Of a stretch of 64,000 nucleotides of DNA, positions 54,601-62,807 are shown in pieces (within the stretch, counting starts at the first letter, position 1; each line of letters begins with the position of its first letter). The notes under the pieces were generated by a model. That model ran no database searches and was not told where the DNA came from. It worked only from the letters and a program-made list of their open reading frames with translations. Position numbers and translations under genes: made by a program. Location: positions 6,737-70,736 of the forward strand of contig DAOTVB010000146.1 in NCBI GenBank assembly GCA_034436755.1. Direction: 5' to 3'. Source of the stretch: CAKZQX01 sp034436755 (GTDB taxonomy: Bacteria; Chloroflexota; Chloroflexia; Chloroflexales; Chloroflexaceae).

Positions 54601-55083
54601 GTCCTTGAAGATAATACGCGCATCCCGATACTTATCGGTCGAGTTGCTCCAGACATAAAAGTCACGCGCCGCCGTTCCGGGTTTGGCCTCCCGCGCCCGC
54701 TGGAACCAGGGATGCTGATCCGAGGTATGATTACAGACCAACTCGGTAATCACGCGCAACCCGCGCTTGTGGGCCTCGCGCACAAACGACCGCACATCCT
54801 GCAATGTGCCGTAGGACGAATGCACATCGGTATAGTCGGCAATATCGTAGCCATCATCGCGCAGGGGTGAGGGATAGAAGGGCAGCAACCAGATCGCCGT
54901 CACACCCAGATCTTGCAGGTAATCCAACTTCTCGGTCAACCCCCGGAAATCACCAATCCCATTCCCATCGCTATCGTAGAAGGCCCGTACATGCACTTCA
55001 TAGATAATCGCATCTTTATACCAGAGTGGATTGTTGTCGAGCGGGAGATTCTCTGCCTCTTTTTTTGTTCTGGTTGTCGCCAT
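51688..55083 (-). CDS. treS: Trehalose synthase / maltokinase fusion
   Basis: 1131 residues with two activities. The N-terminal ~560 residues are GH13 trehalose synthase, which isomerises trehalose and maltose: DAIIYEVHVRAFYDSDGNGIGDFRGL, VITELVCNHTSDQHPWF, GIDGLRLDAIPYLYEREGT (nucleophile), FLAEANQWPEDAVAY (Glu) and FLRNHDELTLEMV (Asp). After a spacer, residues ~620-1125 are a Pep2/Mak-like maltokinase that makes maltose 1-phosphate. Its kinase motifs are SLIMKVFRKMEGGVNPDLEIGRFL, IRCHGDYHLGQVLHTGKDFSIIDFEGEPARPLSERRIKRSPLRDVAGMLRS, typical of the aminoglycoside-phosphotransferase-like fold. The ATG at 55083 gives MATTRTKK, with GAGGG 12 bases upstream. The product feeds GlgE, encoded just upstream. 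Confidence 0.95.
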   Translation of the reverse strand: MATTRTKKEAENLPLDNNPLWYKDAIIYEVHVRAFYDSDGNGIGDFRGLTEKLDYLQDLGVTAIWLLPFYPSPLRDDGYDIADYTDVHSSYGTLQDVRSFVREAHKRGLRVITELVCNHTSDQHPWFQRAREAKPGTAARDFYVWSNSTDKYRDARIIFKDFEHSNWSWDHVAEAYYWHRFYAHQPDLNFENPQVRRAIFRSMDFWLRMGIDGLRLDAIPYLYEREGTNCENLPETHEYLKELRRHVDERFENRMFLAEANQWPEDAVAYLGDGDECHMAFHFPVMPRLFMSVYMEDRFPIIDILRQTPDIPETCQWALFLRNHDELTLEMVTDEERDYMYRVYAQNRQARINLGIRRRLSPLLGNHRRKIELMNGLLFSLPGTPVIYYGDEIGMGDNIYLGDRDGVRTPMQWSTDRNAGFSRANPQQLYLPINIDPEYHYETVNVEAQRNNPHSLLWWMKRLISLRKRYKAFGRGTIEFLQPENRKVLSFVRRYEDEIILVIANLSRFVQCVELDLSEYKGLMPVEMFGRVDFPPIGDLPYFITLGPHSFYWFSVEPQRVEGGTVGIPGTESKIPTLKVRGSWERILQAQQRDALIRILPDYMRARRWFRSKARRVKGVQIVDTIPVHGNGDGVGAAYMMLINVDYTEGDPEVYVLPVTFATGERAEQLTQHQPYTVLARLQIEDANVEGVLYDPLIEPAFCNALLNAIKTRRRMRGANGEISASPVRILQSILRTHEGPLDANPVRAEQSNSSVIYGDSLIMKVFRKMEGGVNPDLEIGRFLTEHNFPHIPPVAGMLEYQKDRGEPMTMAILQGFVPNEGDAWKYTLDLSGAYFERVLTEFADEEIADVAISAETLLNTAEQELPQLAVDTIGTYLESARLLGQRTAEMHLALASDPRNPNFAPEPFTTLYQRSIYQSMRSLTTQALQTLRKQLDKLPEAGQAEAQKVLTAEADLLKRYGGLLDQKITAMRIRCHGDYHLGQVLHTGKDFSIIDFEGEPARPLSERRIKRSPLRDVAGMLRSFHYAAYAALFRQTPGTGIREADFDRLDPWANYWYLWVSAVFLKAYRETTSDAAFLPQSREEFAVLLNAYLLEKAVYELGYELNNRPDWVRIPIQGILQILETAPKKG

Positions 55084-55257
55084 AGTCAAATAATACCCTC
55101 ATACCGAATATTAAGAATACACAGTAAAGCCATGCAGTTGATACCAGATTAGAATAGTAAGGTGCCGATCAGGTATCCATGTGTATACCATGACCGGCAT
55201 CTCTTTACGTTGCACGCGCTACATCACTCCATTGCGGGACTCTGTTCCGCGCCGGAA

Positions 55258-57228
55258 CTAGACCTGTCGCCGAATGCTGAAAATATGCGCCGGCAGCGCC
55301 GGACTCAGTTCAACATAGTTATGCGAACCATGCCACTGATAGCGCGCATCAGTCAGCAGATCATGCACCTCAAACGGCTGATCCGGGGAAAAGCCAAATT
55401 CTTCCAGCGGCAAGCCCACCCATCCCGACTGGGTCCAGGTGATATCCAGGTTGACCACAATCAGCACGATATTGCTGAGATCCTGGGTACTCTTGCTATA
55501 GGCAATAAGCTGATCATTCTGGACGGCATGGAAGCGCAGGCTCTCATTGCTATGCAGCGCCGGGTTTTCGCGGCGAATATGATTGACGCGTGCGATCAGA
55601 TCTTTAATGCTATGCGGCGCATTCAGATCCCAATCTTTGATCTCATACTTCTCGTTGTCGATATACTCTTCTTTGCCGGGAGCCGCCACATGCTCTCCCA
55701 ACTCGTAGGCCGGGCCATACATGCCATAGTTGGAGGTCAGCGTCGCCGCCAGGATAAAGCGCTGCATAAACATCGGCCGTCCGCCAAACTGCAACTGCTC
55801 CGTCAGAATATCCGGCGTATTAGGCCAGAAGTTGGGGCGGAAGTAGTCGCGCACCTCCGACTGGGTCAACTCGGACATGTACTGCGTGAGTTCCCACTTA
55901 TTCGTACGCCAGGCAAAGTAGGTGTAGGACTGCGAGAAGCCCAGCTTTGCCAGGTTGTACATCACCTTGGGCCGGGTAAACGCCTCGGCCAGGAAGAGCG
56001 TATCAGGATGCTTGCGCTTAATCTCGCCAATCGCCCACTCCCAGAAGTGGAACGATTTGGTATGCGGATTATCCACCCGAAAGATCTTGACGCCCTGGTC
56101 AACCCAGTACTCCATCACACTCTTGAGTTCTTCCCAGAGCGCGCGCCAGTCCTCGGTCTCAAAGTTAATCGGGTAGATATCTTCATATTTTTTCGGCGGA
56201 TTCTCGGCATACTGCACCGTGCCATCCGGTCGCCAGGTAAACCACTGCGGATGCTCCTTGACATACGGATGATCCGGCGCGCATTGGAAGGCAATATCCA
56301 GGGCGACTTCCATGTTGTGCTCGCGCACTTTCTCCACAAAAAAGCGGAAGTCTTCCAGCGTGCCCAGTTGCGGATGGATCGCCTTGTGCCCACCTTCGTC
56401 AGCGCCGATGGCCCAGGGACTGCCGACATCGTCCGGCGCGGCAATAACATTGTTGTTCTTCCCCTTGCGGTTGATCCGCCCGATCGGATGGATCGGCGGC
56501 AGGTAGACCACATCAAACCCCAACCAGGAAACATAGGGCAACCACTCAACCGCATCGCGGAAGGTGCCATGCCGCCCCGGTTCAGCCGCAGTCGAGCGGG
56601 GGAAGAACTCATACCAGGCGCTGTAGCGGGCCTTCTCGCGATCTACGATCACCGTCAACTCCTGGTCATAGCGGGCGGCAAACGCGCGCTCAGCATGATT
56701 ATGCATCAACTCGGCCAGTTCGGGCGACAACGCCTGCTGGATGGCCGTCTTCCCACCGTCCCGCAATGTTTTGGCGTAGGAGTTGAGCGTCTGCGCCACC
56801 TGCCCGGACGAATACTTCACGGCAGCTTCCACATACTGCGCGCCGATCACCAGGTCAATCGCCACATCCTGACCGGCATCAACCCGCTTGCGCAGATCAC
56901 GCGCCCAGGATTTGAAATGATCAACCCAGCCCAGCAGGGTATAGCAGTAGAGGCCCACCGTCGCAACAGTAAACGCACCCCGCCAGCGGTCATTGACCAG
57001 AAACTCCATCGGCACTTCATGCCACTCCGACTCGTTCGCCTGCCGGTAGAGCAGCGCGAGGGAGAGCGCATCATGCCCATCGGTAAAAGCATCGGCCTCG
57101 ACAACAACTTCTTCGCCAACAACCCGTTTAATTGCAAAACGCCCACAATCGACCGCAGGGGAAACACCCTCGATAATAACTCTCTGACGACCTTCTTCCA
57201 GACGCACGTTGGATGTCTCCTTCGACAT
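55258..57228 (-). CDS. glgE: Alpha-1,4-glucan:maltose-1-phosphate maltosyltransferase
   Basis: Extends alpha-glucan by transferring maltosyl units from maltose 1-phosphate. About 656 residues: an N-terminal DUF3416-type domain (EEGRQRVIIEGVSPAVDCGRFAIKRVVGEEVVVEADAFTDGHDAL), the family segment SAWYEFFPRSTAAEPGRHGTF, a GH13_3 barrel with YLPPIHPIGRINRKGKNN, IFRVDNPHTKSFHFWEW (nucleophile Asp) and LAEAFTRPKVMY (Glu), and a C-terminal beta domain. The start is uncertain: ATG at 57228 or a GTG 14 codons earlier, neither with a clear ribosome binding site. The gene is first in the glgE-treS/mak-glgB series, a complete set from trehalose to branched glucan. Confidence 0.95.
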   Translation of the reverse strand: MSKETSNVRLEEGRQRVIIEGVSPAVDCGRFAIKRVVGEEVVVEADAFTDGHDALSLALLYRQANESEWHEVPMEFLVNDRWRGAFTVATVGLYCYTLLGWVDHFKSWARDLRKRVDAGQDVAIDLVIGAQYVEAAVKYSSGQVAQTLNSYAKTLRDGGKTAIQQALSPELAELMHNHAERAFAARYDQELTVIVDREKARYSAWYEFFPRSTAAEPGRHGTFRDAVEWLPYVSWLGFDVVYLPPIHPIGRINRKGKNNNVIAAPDDVGSPWAIGADEGGHKAIHPQLGTLEDFRFFVEKVREHNMEVALDIAFQCAPDHPYVKEHPQWFTWRPDGTVQYAENPPKKYEDIYPINFETEDWRALWEELKSVMEYWVDQGVKIFRVDNPHTKSFHFWEWAIGEIKRKHPDTLFLAEAFTRPKVMYNLAKLGFSQSYTYFAWRTNKWELTQYMSELTQSEVRDYFRPNFWPNTPDILTEQLQFGGRPMFMQRFILAATLTSNYGMYGPAYELGEHVAAPGKEEYIDNEKYEIKDWDLNAPHSIKDLIARVNHIRRENPALHSNESLRFHAVQNDQLIAYSKSTQDLSNIVLIVVNLDITWTQSGWVGLPLEEFGFSPDQPFEVHDLLTDARYQWHGSHNYVELSPALPAHIFSIRRQV

Positions 57229-57459
57229 TTCAGAAGGACTGCTACACGACTTATGCCGGGACAGATCCACTTGTAGAAAAGGCTGTTTGTTAAGTGGAGG
57301 TGATCCACGGGGACACGCAGCGCAGAAGAGGTGAGGTAGTACGCGCTCCTCCGCACCCTGAGTGCCGGCGTGGAAAGGATGGCTGATTTGTAATTGCCAG
57401 GATGTCCATCTTCGATTGTATGTAATTCGTACGCGGTTGTCAAATCACCAGGTATCGGT

Positions 57460-58320
57460 TTAAGATCCGGGAATGATAACATCCAGGGCCACGTCGAGCG
57501 CGCCGGCCGAATGGGTCAACGCGCCAACCGAAATATAATTCACCCCTGTCGCGGCAACCGCACGTATTGTTGCAAGAGTTATGCCACCGGAAGCCTCCAG
57601 CAGCGCCCGCCCCCGCACCCGCTCCACGGCAGTGCGCAGCATAGCGGGTGACATGTTGTCGAGCAGGATGACATCCGCGCCGGCGGACGCCGCCATGTCT
57701 GCCTGCTCCGGCGTTTCGACCTCGACCTCGATCTTGACCAGCGGCCCGACCGCCGCCCGCGCCTGCTGCACCGCCGTCGCCAGATCGATCCCCTGCGCCG
57801 CCAGCAACGCCAGATGGTTATCCTTGAGCATCACCGCGTCATACAGCCCGCAGCGATGGTTGACGCCGCCGCCCATCCGCACCGCATACTTTTCGAGCAG
57901 GCGCAGGCCAGGGGTAGTCTTGCGGGTATCCAGGATGCGCACCGGCAGCCCTGCGACGGCGGCAACATAGCGCGCGGTGGTCGTAGCAATGCCGCTCATG
58001 CGCTGGATCAGGTTGAGCGCTACCCGCTCCCCGGTCAGGAGGCCGCGCGCCGGTCCGGTAATCTGCGCAACGGCGGTCCCGGCGCTGACCTGGTCGCCAT
58101 CCTGCGCGTGGAGCTGGATGGTCAGCGCCGGATCAACCTGTTCAAAGACCGCCTGCAGTAGCGGCAACCCGGCCGGCACACCCGCCTCGCGCATGACTAC
58201 GTGCGCCACAGCCAGGGCATCGGCGGGGATCACCGCCAGCGTGGTCAGATCGCCCTGCCCGATATCTTCGCGTAACGCCTGCGCAACGATGGCATGGACA
58301 GCTTCCCGTGGCAGATCCAT
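57460..58320 (-). CDS. nadC: Nicotinate-nucleotide pyrophosphorylase (carboxylating)
   Basis: Converts quinolinate and PRPP into nicotinate mononucleotide, CO2 and pyrophosphate. 286 residues, normal length: ALREDIGQGDLTTLAVIP, ERVALNLIQRMSGIATTTARYV, ILDTRKTTPGLRLLEKYAVRMGGGVNHRCGLYDAVMLKDNH (the family core with catalytic Arg, Lys and His residues), KIEVEVETPEQA, VILLDNMSP and LEASGGITLATIRAVAATGVNYISVGALTHSA. AAGG lies eight bases before the ATG. It is the third gene of a nadA-nadB-nadC series, 215 bases after nadB. Confidence 0.96.
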   Translation of the reverse strand: MDLPREAVHAIVAQALREDIGQGDLTTLAVIPADALAVAHVVMREAGVPAGLPLLQAVFEQVDPALTIQLHAQDGDQVSAGTAVAQITGPARGLLTGERVALNLIQRMSGIATTTARYVAAVAGLPVRILDTRKTTPGLRLLEKYAVRMGGGVNHRCGLYDAVMLKDNHLALLAAQGIDLATAVQQARAAVGPLVKIEVEVETPEQADMAASAGADVILLDNMSPAMLRTAVERVRGRALLEASGGITLATIRAVAATGVNYISVGALTHSAGALDVALDVIIPGS

Positions 58321-58342
58321 AACAAACCTTTCTGTTGATTTA

Positions 58343-58493
58343 GTGATGAGTGATGAGTGATAAGTGATGAGTGATGAGTGAGATCCGGATCACGAAGAAT
58401 GCGAAACGGACGAAAGACACGAAACGGCTGGTGGCGACCTGGTCGCCGCACCAATTTCGTGTCTTTCGCTATCTTTCGTAACGTTCGTGGTCC
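58343..58493. repeat. Heptamer tandem repeat and long hairpin in the nadB-nadC gap
   Basis: Five GTGATGA units (third is GTGATAA) run 58343-58377. A nested inverted repeat follows: GGATCACGAA (58387-58396) with TTCGTGGTCC (58484-58493), CGAAAGACACGAAA (58411-58424) with 58455-58468, and a central GGCGACC/GGTCGCC (58433-58439/58441-58447). The hairpin could split nadC from nadB transcription or be a mobile palindromic element. Confidence 0.65.
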
Positions 58494-58535
58494 AAATCTT
58501 CCCGCCAATATAGGACGATTGTCTACCAGCTTATC

Positions 58536-60218
58536 TCAGGCCAGTTCCAGATCCATCTCGGCGACGGTTGCTACCGTGAAGGGTGCCTGCCCCCGGCTGA
58601 GGACGGTATGCATCTGCCACTCCGGTTGCGTCGTTGGGAAATCGGTGCGGAAGTGGGCCCCGCGACTCTCCTCGCGCAGCAGCGCACTGGTGACAATCAG
58701 ACGCGCGGTCAGGGCGGCGTTGGTGAGGGTTAGCGCCTGCGCATCCAGACTGGTTGCCTGATCGGGGAAGGCGGTCAGGCGGCACAGGGCTTCCTCCAGG
58801 CCGGCCCCCGAACGTAGTGGGCTGGCGTAGCGCCGCATGATCTGCGCCAGGGCGCGGTGGCCCGCTTCCGGTGCGGGCATGCTGCGGGACTGCGACGTTG
58901 CGGTGACCGGATAGTACCAGGCATCCGGTCGGCGTGCATCGGCAAAGCCGCGGATCTGCTCGCCGGCGTTCAGGGCAGCTTCAGCGGCGCGGCGACCAAA
59001 GACCAGGCACTCCAGCAGCGAGTTACTCGCCAGCCGGTTGGCGCCGTGTACACCGGTGCAGGCACACTCGCCCGCCGCATAGAGCCCCGGCAGGCTGGTA
59101 GCGCCATCCAGATCGGTGCGAATGCCGCCCATCAGATAGTGCGCCGCCGGCGCTACCGGGACCGGCTCCACCGCCAGATCAAACCCTTCCGCGCGACAGC
59201 GAGCATAGATTGTGGGGAAGCGCCGCTGCAGATAGTCCACCGGCAGGTGCGTCAGGTCGAGCAGCACATGGTCAACGCCCGCGCGCTGCATCGCCGCAAA
59301 GATCCCGCGCGTCACCACATCGCGCGGCGCGAGTTCCGCGCGTGGATCATACGCGGGCATAAAGCGCTGTCCGCCCGGTGTAAGCAGTCGCCCTCCCTCG
59401 CCCCGCGCCGCCTCACTGATCAAAAAACCCTGATCGTCGCTGGTACGCAACACCGTCGGGTGAAACTGCACAAACTCCATATCGGCGACCTCGGCCCCGG
59501 CGCGGAAGGCCAGCGCCACCCCTTCACCCAGCGCGTTCGGCTGGTTGCTGGTCAGGCCATAGAGCGCACCCGCGCCGCCGGTCGCCAGGATGGTGGCCTG
59601 TGCCCGAAAGCGATGCCAGCCGCCCCGACTATCCCGCGCCAGCACGCCCGCGCAGCAGCCCAGATCATCCAGCAGATCGACCGCCTGGTAGCCCTCGCAG
59701 ATGCGGATGCGCGGATGGCTCCGAGCCCGCTCAATCAGCGTACTGGTCAGCGCCCAACCAGTGGCATCCCGGACATGCAAAACGCGCCGCCGCGAGTGAC
59801 CGCCCTCCAGCCCCAGCACAAACGCCCCGGCATCCTGCTCAAACGGCACTCCCAACCCGGCCAACTCGCGCATCAAGCGCGGGGCTGTCCGGGTCAGCAG
59901 CGCTACCGCCGCCGGGTCGGACAACCCGGCCCCGGCCACCAGCGTATCCTCAACATGCAACGTAGGCGAGTCTTCCGCGTCGAGGGCAGCGGCAATACCC
60001 CCCTGCGCCCAGGCAGAATTACTCGTGGGCAACTCCTCCCGGGTCAGCAAGGTGACATCAACATGATTGGCCGCCTGTAGTGCCGCCGCCAGCCCCGCCG
60101 CGCCCCCGCCAACCACCAGGATCTCCGTGCGCTGCTGCCGCACCTGCCGGGGCCACTCCGCCACCGCATAGCGCGGCGCAGTAACTAGCGTCCGGTCAAA
60201 TAGATATTCAACGTCCAT
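58536..60218 (-). CDS. nadB: L-aspartate oxidase
   Basis: FAD flavoprotein that oxidises L-aspartate to iminoaspartate for quinolinate synthesis. 560 residues, slightly longer than the E. coli enzyme: EILVVGGGAAGLAAALQA (FAD), LTREELPTSNSAWAQGGIAAAL, GGHSRRRVLHVRDATGWAL, MEFVQFHPTVL, ISEAARGEGGRLL, YLMGGIRTDLDGATSLPGLYAAGECACTGVHGANRLASNSLLECLVFGRRAA. A C-terminal helical domain follows. The ATG at 60218 follows GAGGAGTCC. A ~35-residue tail before the FAD motif is longer than usual. It lies 66 bases after nadA. Confidence 0.95.
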   Translation of the reverse strand: MDVEYLFDRTLVTAPRYAVAEWPRQVRQQRTEILVVGGGAAGLAAALQAANHVDVTLLTREELPTSNSAWAQGGIAAALDAEDSPTLHVEDTLVAGAGLSDPAAVALLTRTAPRLMRELAGLGVPFEQDAGAFVLGLEGGHSRRRVLHVRDATGWALTSTLIERARSHPRIRICEGYQAVDLLDDLGCCAGVLARDSRGGWHRFRAQATILATGGAGALYGLTSNQPNALGEGVALAFRAGAEVADMEFVQFHPTVLRTSDDQGFLISEAARGEGGRLLTPGGQRFMPAYDPRAELAPRDVVTRGIFAAMQRAGVDHVLLDLTHLPVDYLQRRFPTIYARCRAEGFDLAVEPVPVAPAAHYLMGGIRTDLDGATSLPGLYAAGECACTGVHGANRLASNSLLECLVFGRRAAEAALNAGEQIRGFADARRPDAWYYPVTATSQSRSMPAPEAGHRALAQIMRRYASPLRSGAGLEEALCRLTAFPDQATSLDAQALTLTNAALTARLIVTSALLREESRGAHFRTDFPTTQPEWQMHTVLSRGQAPFTVATVAEMDLELA

Positions 60219-60253
60219 TCCAGGACTCCTCAGAGTAGGATAAACCGCCTCAC

Positions 60254-60281
60254 GTTTCCCGTTTCCCGTTTCCCGTTTCCC
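60254..60281. repeat. GTTTCCC tandem repeat, four copies
   Basis: Four perfect heptamers start 35 bases upstream of nadB and end just past the nadA stop codon. Copy number may vary by slippage. Confidence 0.8.
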
Positions 60282-60284
60282 GCC

Positions 60285-61256
60285 TCACAGCGCGACCATC
60301 CGCTCAATTGACAACCGGGCCCGCGCAGCCACATCGGCCGGAACCGTGACCGGGTAGACCAGCTCGCGCAGTGAATGCAGCACCTTATCCAGCGTAATCA
60401 TCTTCATAAAGTGGCATGAGGTTGACACGCTGATTGGGATAAACTCTTTCTCCGGGTTGGCCTTGCGCATACGGTGCAGCACCCCAATCTCGGTCGCCAC
60501 CACAAACTGCGAGGCCGGACTACGCTCGGCGTGCCGGATCATGCCCTCGGTGGAGAAGATATGCGTATTTTTATCGCTGACCCGGCCCCGCGCCAGGAAA
60601 TGCATATACGAACTGACACAACCGCACTCCGGATGGATCATAAAATCGGCATCGGGATATTCGGCATGCATCGCGTTGACCATCTCCGGCTTGATTCCGG
60701 CGTGGACATGGCACTCCCCCGCCCAGATCTGGAGCGGTCGCCCGGTCACCTGCCGCAGATAGCTCCCCAGGAACATATCCGGCAAAAAGAGAATCTCGCG
60801 GTCGGGCGGGATCGCCTCGATCACCCGCACAGCATTCCCCGACGTGCAGCAGTAGTCGCTCTCGGCCTTGACCTCGGCGGTGGTATTGACATAGGAGACC
60901 ACCACCGCGCCGGGATGTTCGGCCTTCCATGCGCGCAACTGCTCGGCATCAATCGTTGCGGCCAGGGAGCAACCCGCCTTCAGATCGGGCAGCAGGACGG
61001 TCTTATCGGGGCAGAGAATCGCGGCCGTCTCGGCCATAAAATGCACGCCACAGAAGACAATCACAGCGGCATCGGTCTGCGCCGCCGCCTGCGACAGCCC
61101 CAGCGAGTCGCCCACAAAATCGGCGATATCCTGGATCTCACCATACTGGTAGTTGTGGGCCAGCAGTACCGCATTGCGCTCACGCTTCAACTGCTGGATC
61201 TCCTCCACGATGTCGGCGGCCGCACGCAGGTCGGTGTGCGTCAGTTGCAAGGTCAC
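60285..61256 (-). CDS. nadA: Quinolinate synthase
   Basis: 4Fe-4S enzyme that condenses iminoaspartate with dihydroxyacetone phosphate to quinolinate. 323 residues. Cluster-ligand cysteines sit in VIVFCGVHFMAETAAIL (C69), SDYCCTSGNAV and MIHPECGCVS; the last motif lacks the extra CxxCxxC tail of the long E. coli form. Substrate-binding LLAHNYQYGEIQDIADFVGDSLGLSQ and STEGMIRH are intact. It starts at a GTG with an excellent AAGGAGG six bases away. Three palindromic sites directly upstream (61295-61434) suggest repression by a nicotinamide/NAD-responsive regulator. Confidence 0.96.
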   Translation of the reverse strand: MTLQLTHTDLRAAADIVEEIQQLKRERNAVLLAHNYQYGEIQDIADFVGDSLGLSQAAAQTDAAVIVFCGVHFMAETAAILCPDKTVLLPDLKAGCSLAATIDAEQLRAWKAEHPGAVVVSYVNTTAEVKAESDYCCTSGNAVRVIEAIPPDREILFLPDMFLGSYLRQVTGRPLQIWAGECHVHAGIKPEMVNAMHAEYPDADFMIHPECGCVSSYMHFLARGRVSDKNTHIFSTEGMIRHAERSPASQFVVATEIGVLHRMRKANPEKEFIPISVSTSCHFMKMITLDKVLHSLRELVYPVTVPADVAARARLSIERMVAL

Positions 61257-61294
61257 GGTTTAACCTCCTTATAAACTTTGTTAACCACTCGTTA

Positions 61295-61434
61295 TTAGTG
61301 TAAAAGTAACACTAATTCTGGCTACAAAAAATGGCCTGACGGCCCGCTTCCGGCTTGAGTGTAAGTTTGACACTAAATCGCGGCGTTAAAAAATGGCCTT
61401 ACGGCCGGCTATGTTATTGTAAGTGTCACACTAA
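61295..61434. promoter_or_regulatory. Three tandem 21-bp palindromic operators upstream of nadA
   Basis: Sites at 61295-61315 (TTAGTGT-AAAAGTA-ACACTAA), 61356-61376 (TGAGTGT-AAGTTTG-ACACTAA) and 61414-61434 (TTATTGT-AAGTGTC-ACACTAA) share a 7-7-7 layout. They are 61 and 58 bp apart, each of the last two preceded by AAAAATGGCCTnACGGCC. The nearest begins 39 bases before the nadA start. Likely binding sites for an NAD-pathway repressor (NrtR- or NiaR-like, inferred). Confidence 0.75.
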
Positions 61435-61505
61435 CAACTATTGCACCAGTATAGTCGAAGCAGGGATGGCTGTCAAGCCCTCCGGGGCAGAGGGCTGTGG
61501 CAGGT

Positions 61506-62096
61506 TCAGGTACGCCGCACTTCGTCAGAAGGCGCAAAGAAGAGGTACATTGCGCGAACCAGGCCCCAGGCCAGCAGGTAGTAGACCCCGATGGCAAACA
61601 AATCGGAGACCTCGATAACAATATTGCCATACTGCGGCACACCCTGCCCAAACAGCGTCAGGAAAGGCGTAACCAGGGGATAGCTCACCGAGTAGATAAA
61701 GTTGGCAAACTGGTTGTCCAGATTTGCTCCCAGCGCCAGCAAGATAAAGCGAAAACCGATGACAATCGCAAACAGATGCGCCACATAGTAGATCCCCAGC
61801 CGGAACCGCGCCAACAGTGCTGCGCGTTGCTCACGTTCAGCCTCATAATCTCGTTCCGGTTGCTGCGGACGTTGATGCTCCGGCTGCTGCGAATGCTGCG
61901 GGCGCGGCTGCACCGGCTGCTGTGGGCGCTGGTATTCCGGTTGTTGGGATCGCTGCGGGTAGTCCGGCTGCTGCAAGCGCGGCTGCTGCGGGCGATAATT
62001 CTGATAGGACTGCGTCTCATCTTCCTGGCGATGCTCATTCTCGGCGGAACGGGTATACTCGGGCTCATCACGAATATCGCGGTTATAGTTCTGCAT
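61506..62096 (-). CDS. YggT-like membrane protein with Gln/Pro-rich N-terminus
   Basis: 196 residues. The first ~85 are a hydrophilic tract of QQPEYQRPQQP-like repeats, likely disordered. Then come membrane segments (LGIYYVAHLFAIVIGFRFILLALGA, FIYSVSYPLVTPFLTLFG and VSDLFAIGVYYLLAWGLVRAMYLFF), in the arrangement of YggT-type small membrane proteins. The gene at 62283 encodes a clear paralogue of the membrane part. A CTGGAG is eight bases before the ATG. Function unknown; the stop lies 72 bases from the nad operators on the other side. Confidence 0.75.
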   Translation of the reverse strand: MQNYNRDIRDEPEYTRSAENEHRQEDETQSYQNYRPQQPRLQQPDYPQRSQQPEYQRPQQPVQPRPQHSQQPEHQRPQQPERDYEAEREQRAALLARFRLGIYYVAHLFAIVIGFRFILLALGANLDNQFANFIYSVSYPLVTPFLTLFGQGVPQYGNIVIEVSDLFAIGVYYLLAWGLVRAMYLFFAPSDEVRRT

Positions 62097-62282
62097 TCCG
62101 AATCTCCAGACATTTCAGACACACGTCGTCAGCCACATCGGGCCACACCGGGTATATGGAACGAAACATAACTTTGCCGTTAGTTTACCACGATGTAGGC
62201 CAGTCGCACAAGATAGACAAAATCCCCCTGCCGGTTCCAGACCAGCGGGAGGATCTATACAGTGCCAGCTTTATGCACGGCG

Positions 62283-62807
62283 TTAGCTCTCGCCAACCCG
62301 ATCCATCGGTGTTTTCGGGTGGTAGATAAACTTCGCAACATTGGAGGCAATCCAGGCAATCAAATAGTAGATCCCGATTGCCACAAAGTCAGACCACTCA
62401 AAAATATTGACACCGGCCTGCGGTATCTCCGCCACCCCAAACAACCCCAGGAACGGCAGCACAATTGGGTAGGTCAGCGCATACCAGAAGCTCGCAAATG
62501 CGCTGCTCGGATCGGCTCCGAGGGCCAGCAGCAAAAAGCGGATAATAATAAAAATCGTAAAAACATGGGCCACAAAGTAGATAATGCGCTTCGCGCGATT
62601 ATACGCGGCTGTCCGTAGCGTTTCATCCGAGGGCACGACCACCGTTTCCTCAGAAACGCGTCTGGCCGATACGTCCTCCAGCGTCTGCTCGACGCGCTCG
62701 TGAATAACCCGGTCACTATCATACGCGGGATTATCGCGCTTATCTGTATCATCGTTGTAAGGCTGGATTACATCTTCCTGGCGCACAACCTTCTGTTCGT
62801 CTGGCAT
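62283..62807 (-). CDS. YggT-like membrane protein, paralogue of the next gene
   Basis: 174 residues. An acidic soluble N-terminus (~1-85) precedes three membrane segments: IIYFVAHVFTIFIIIRFLLLALGA, FWYALTYPIVLPFLGLFG and WSDFVAIGIYYLIAWIASNVAKFI. The motif RFxLLALGA....F.S...Y.LxxPxxxPFLxLFG is shared with the protein at 61506, showing duplication with divergence of the N-terminal tail. The start at 62807 follows GGAGGTTGCT; a longer frame has no binding site. The gap to the downstream paralogue is 186 bases. Confidence 0.78.
   Translation of the reverse strand: MPDEQKVVRQEDVIQPYNDDTDKRDNPAYDSDRVIHERVEQTLEDVSARRVSEETVVVPSDETLRTAAYNRAKRIIYFVAHVFTIFIIIRFLLLALGADPSSAFASFWYALTYPIVLPFLGLFGVAEIPQAGVNIFEWSDFVAIGIYYLIAWIASNVAKFIYHPKTPMDRVGES

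Noticed and set aside
55162..57276. 704-codon open frame on the plus strand
   Set aside because: Exactly antisense to glgE, whose protein is unmistakable. No family features in the antisense product.
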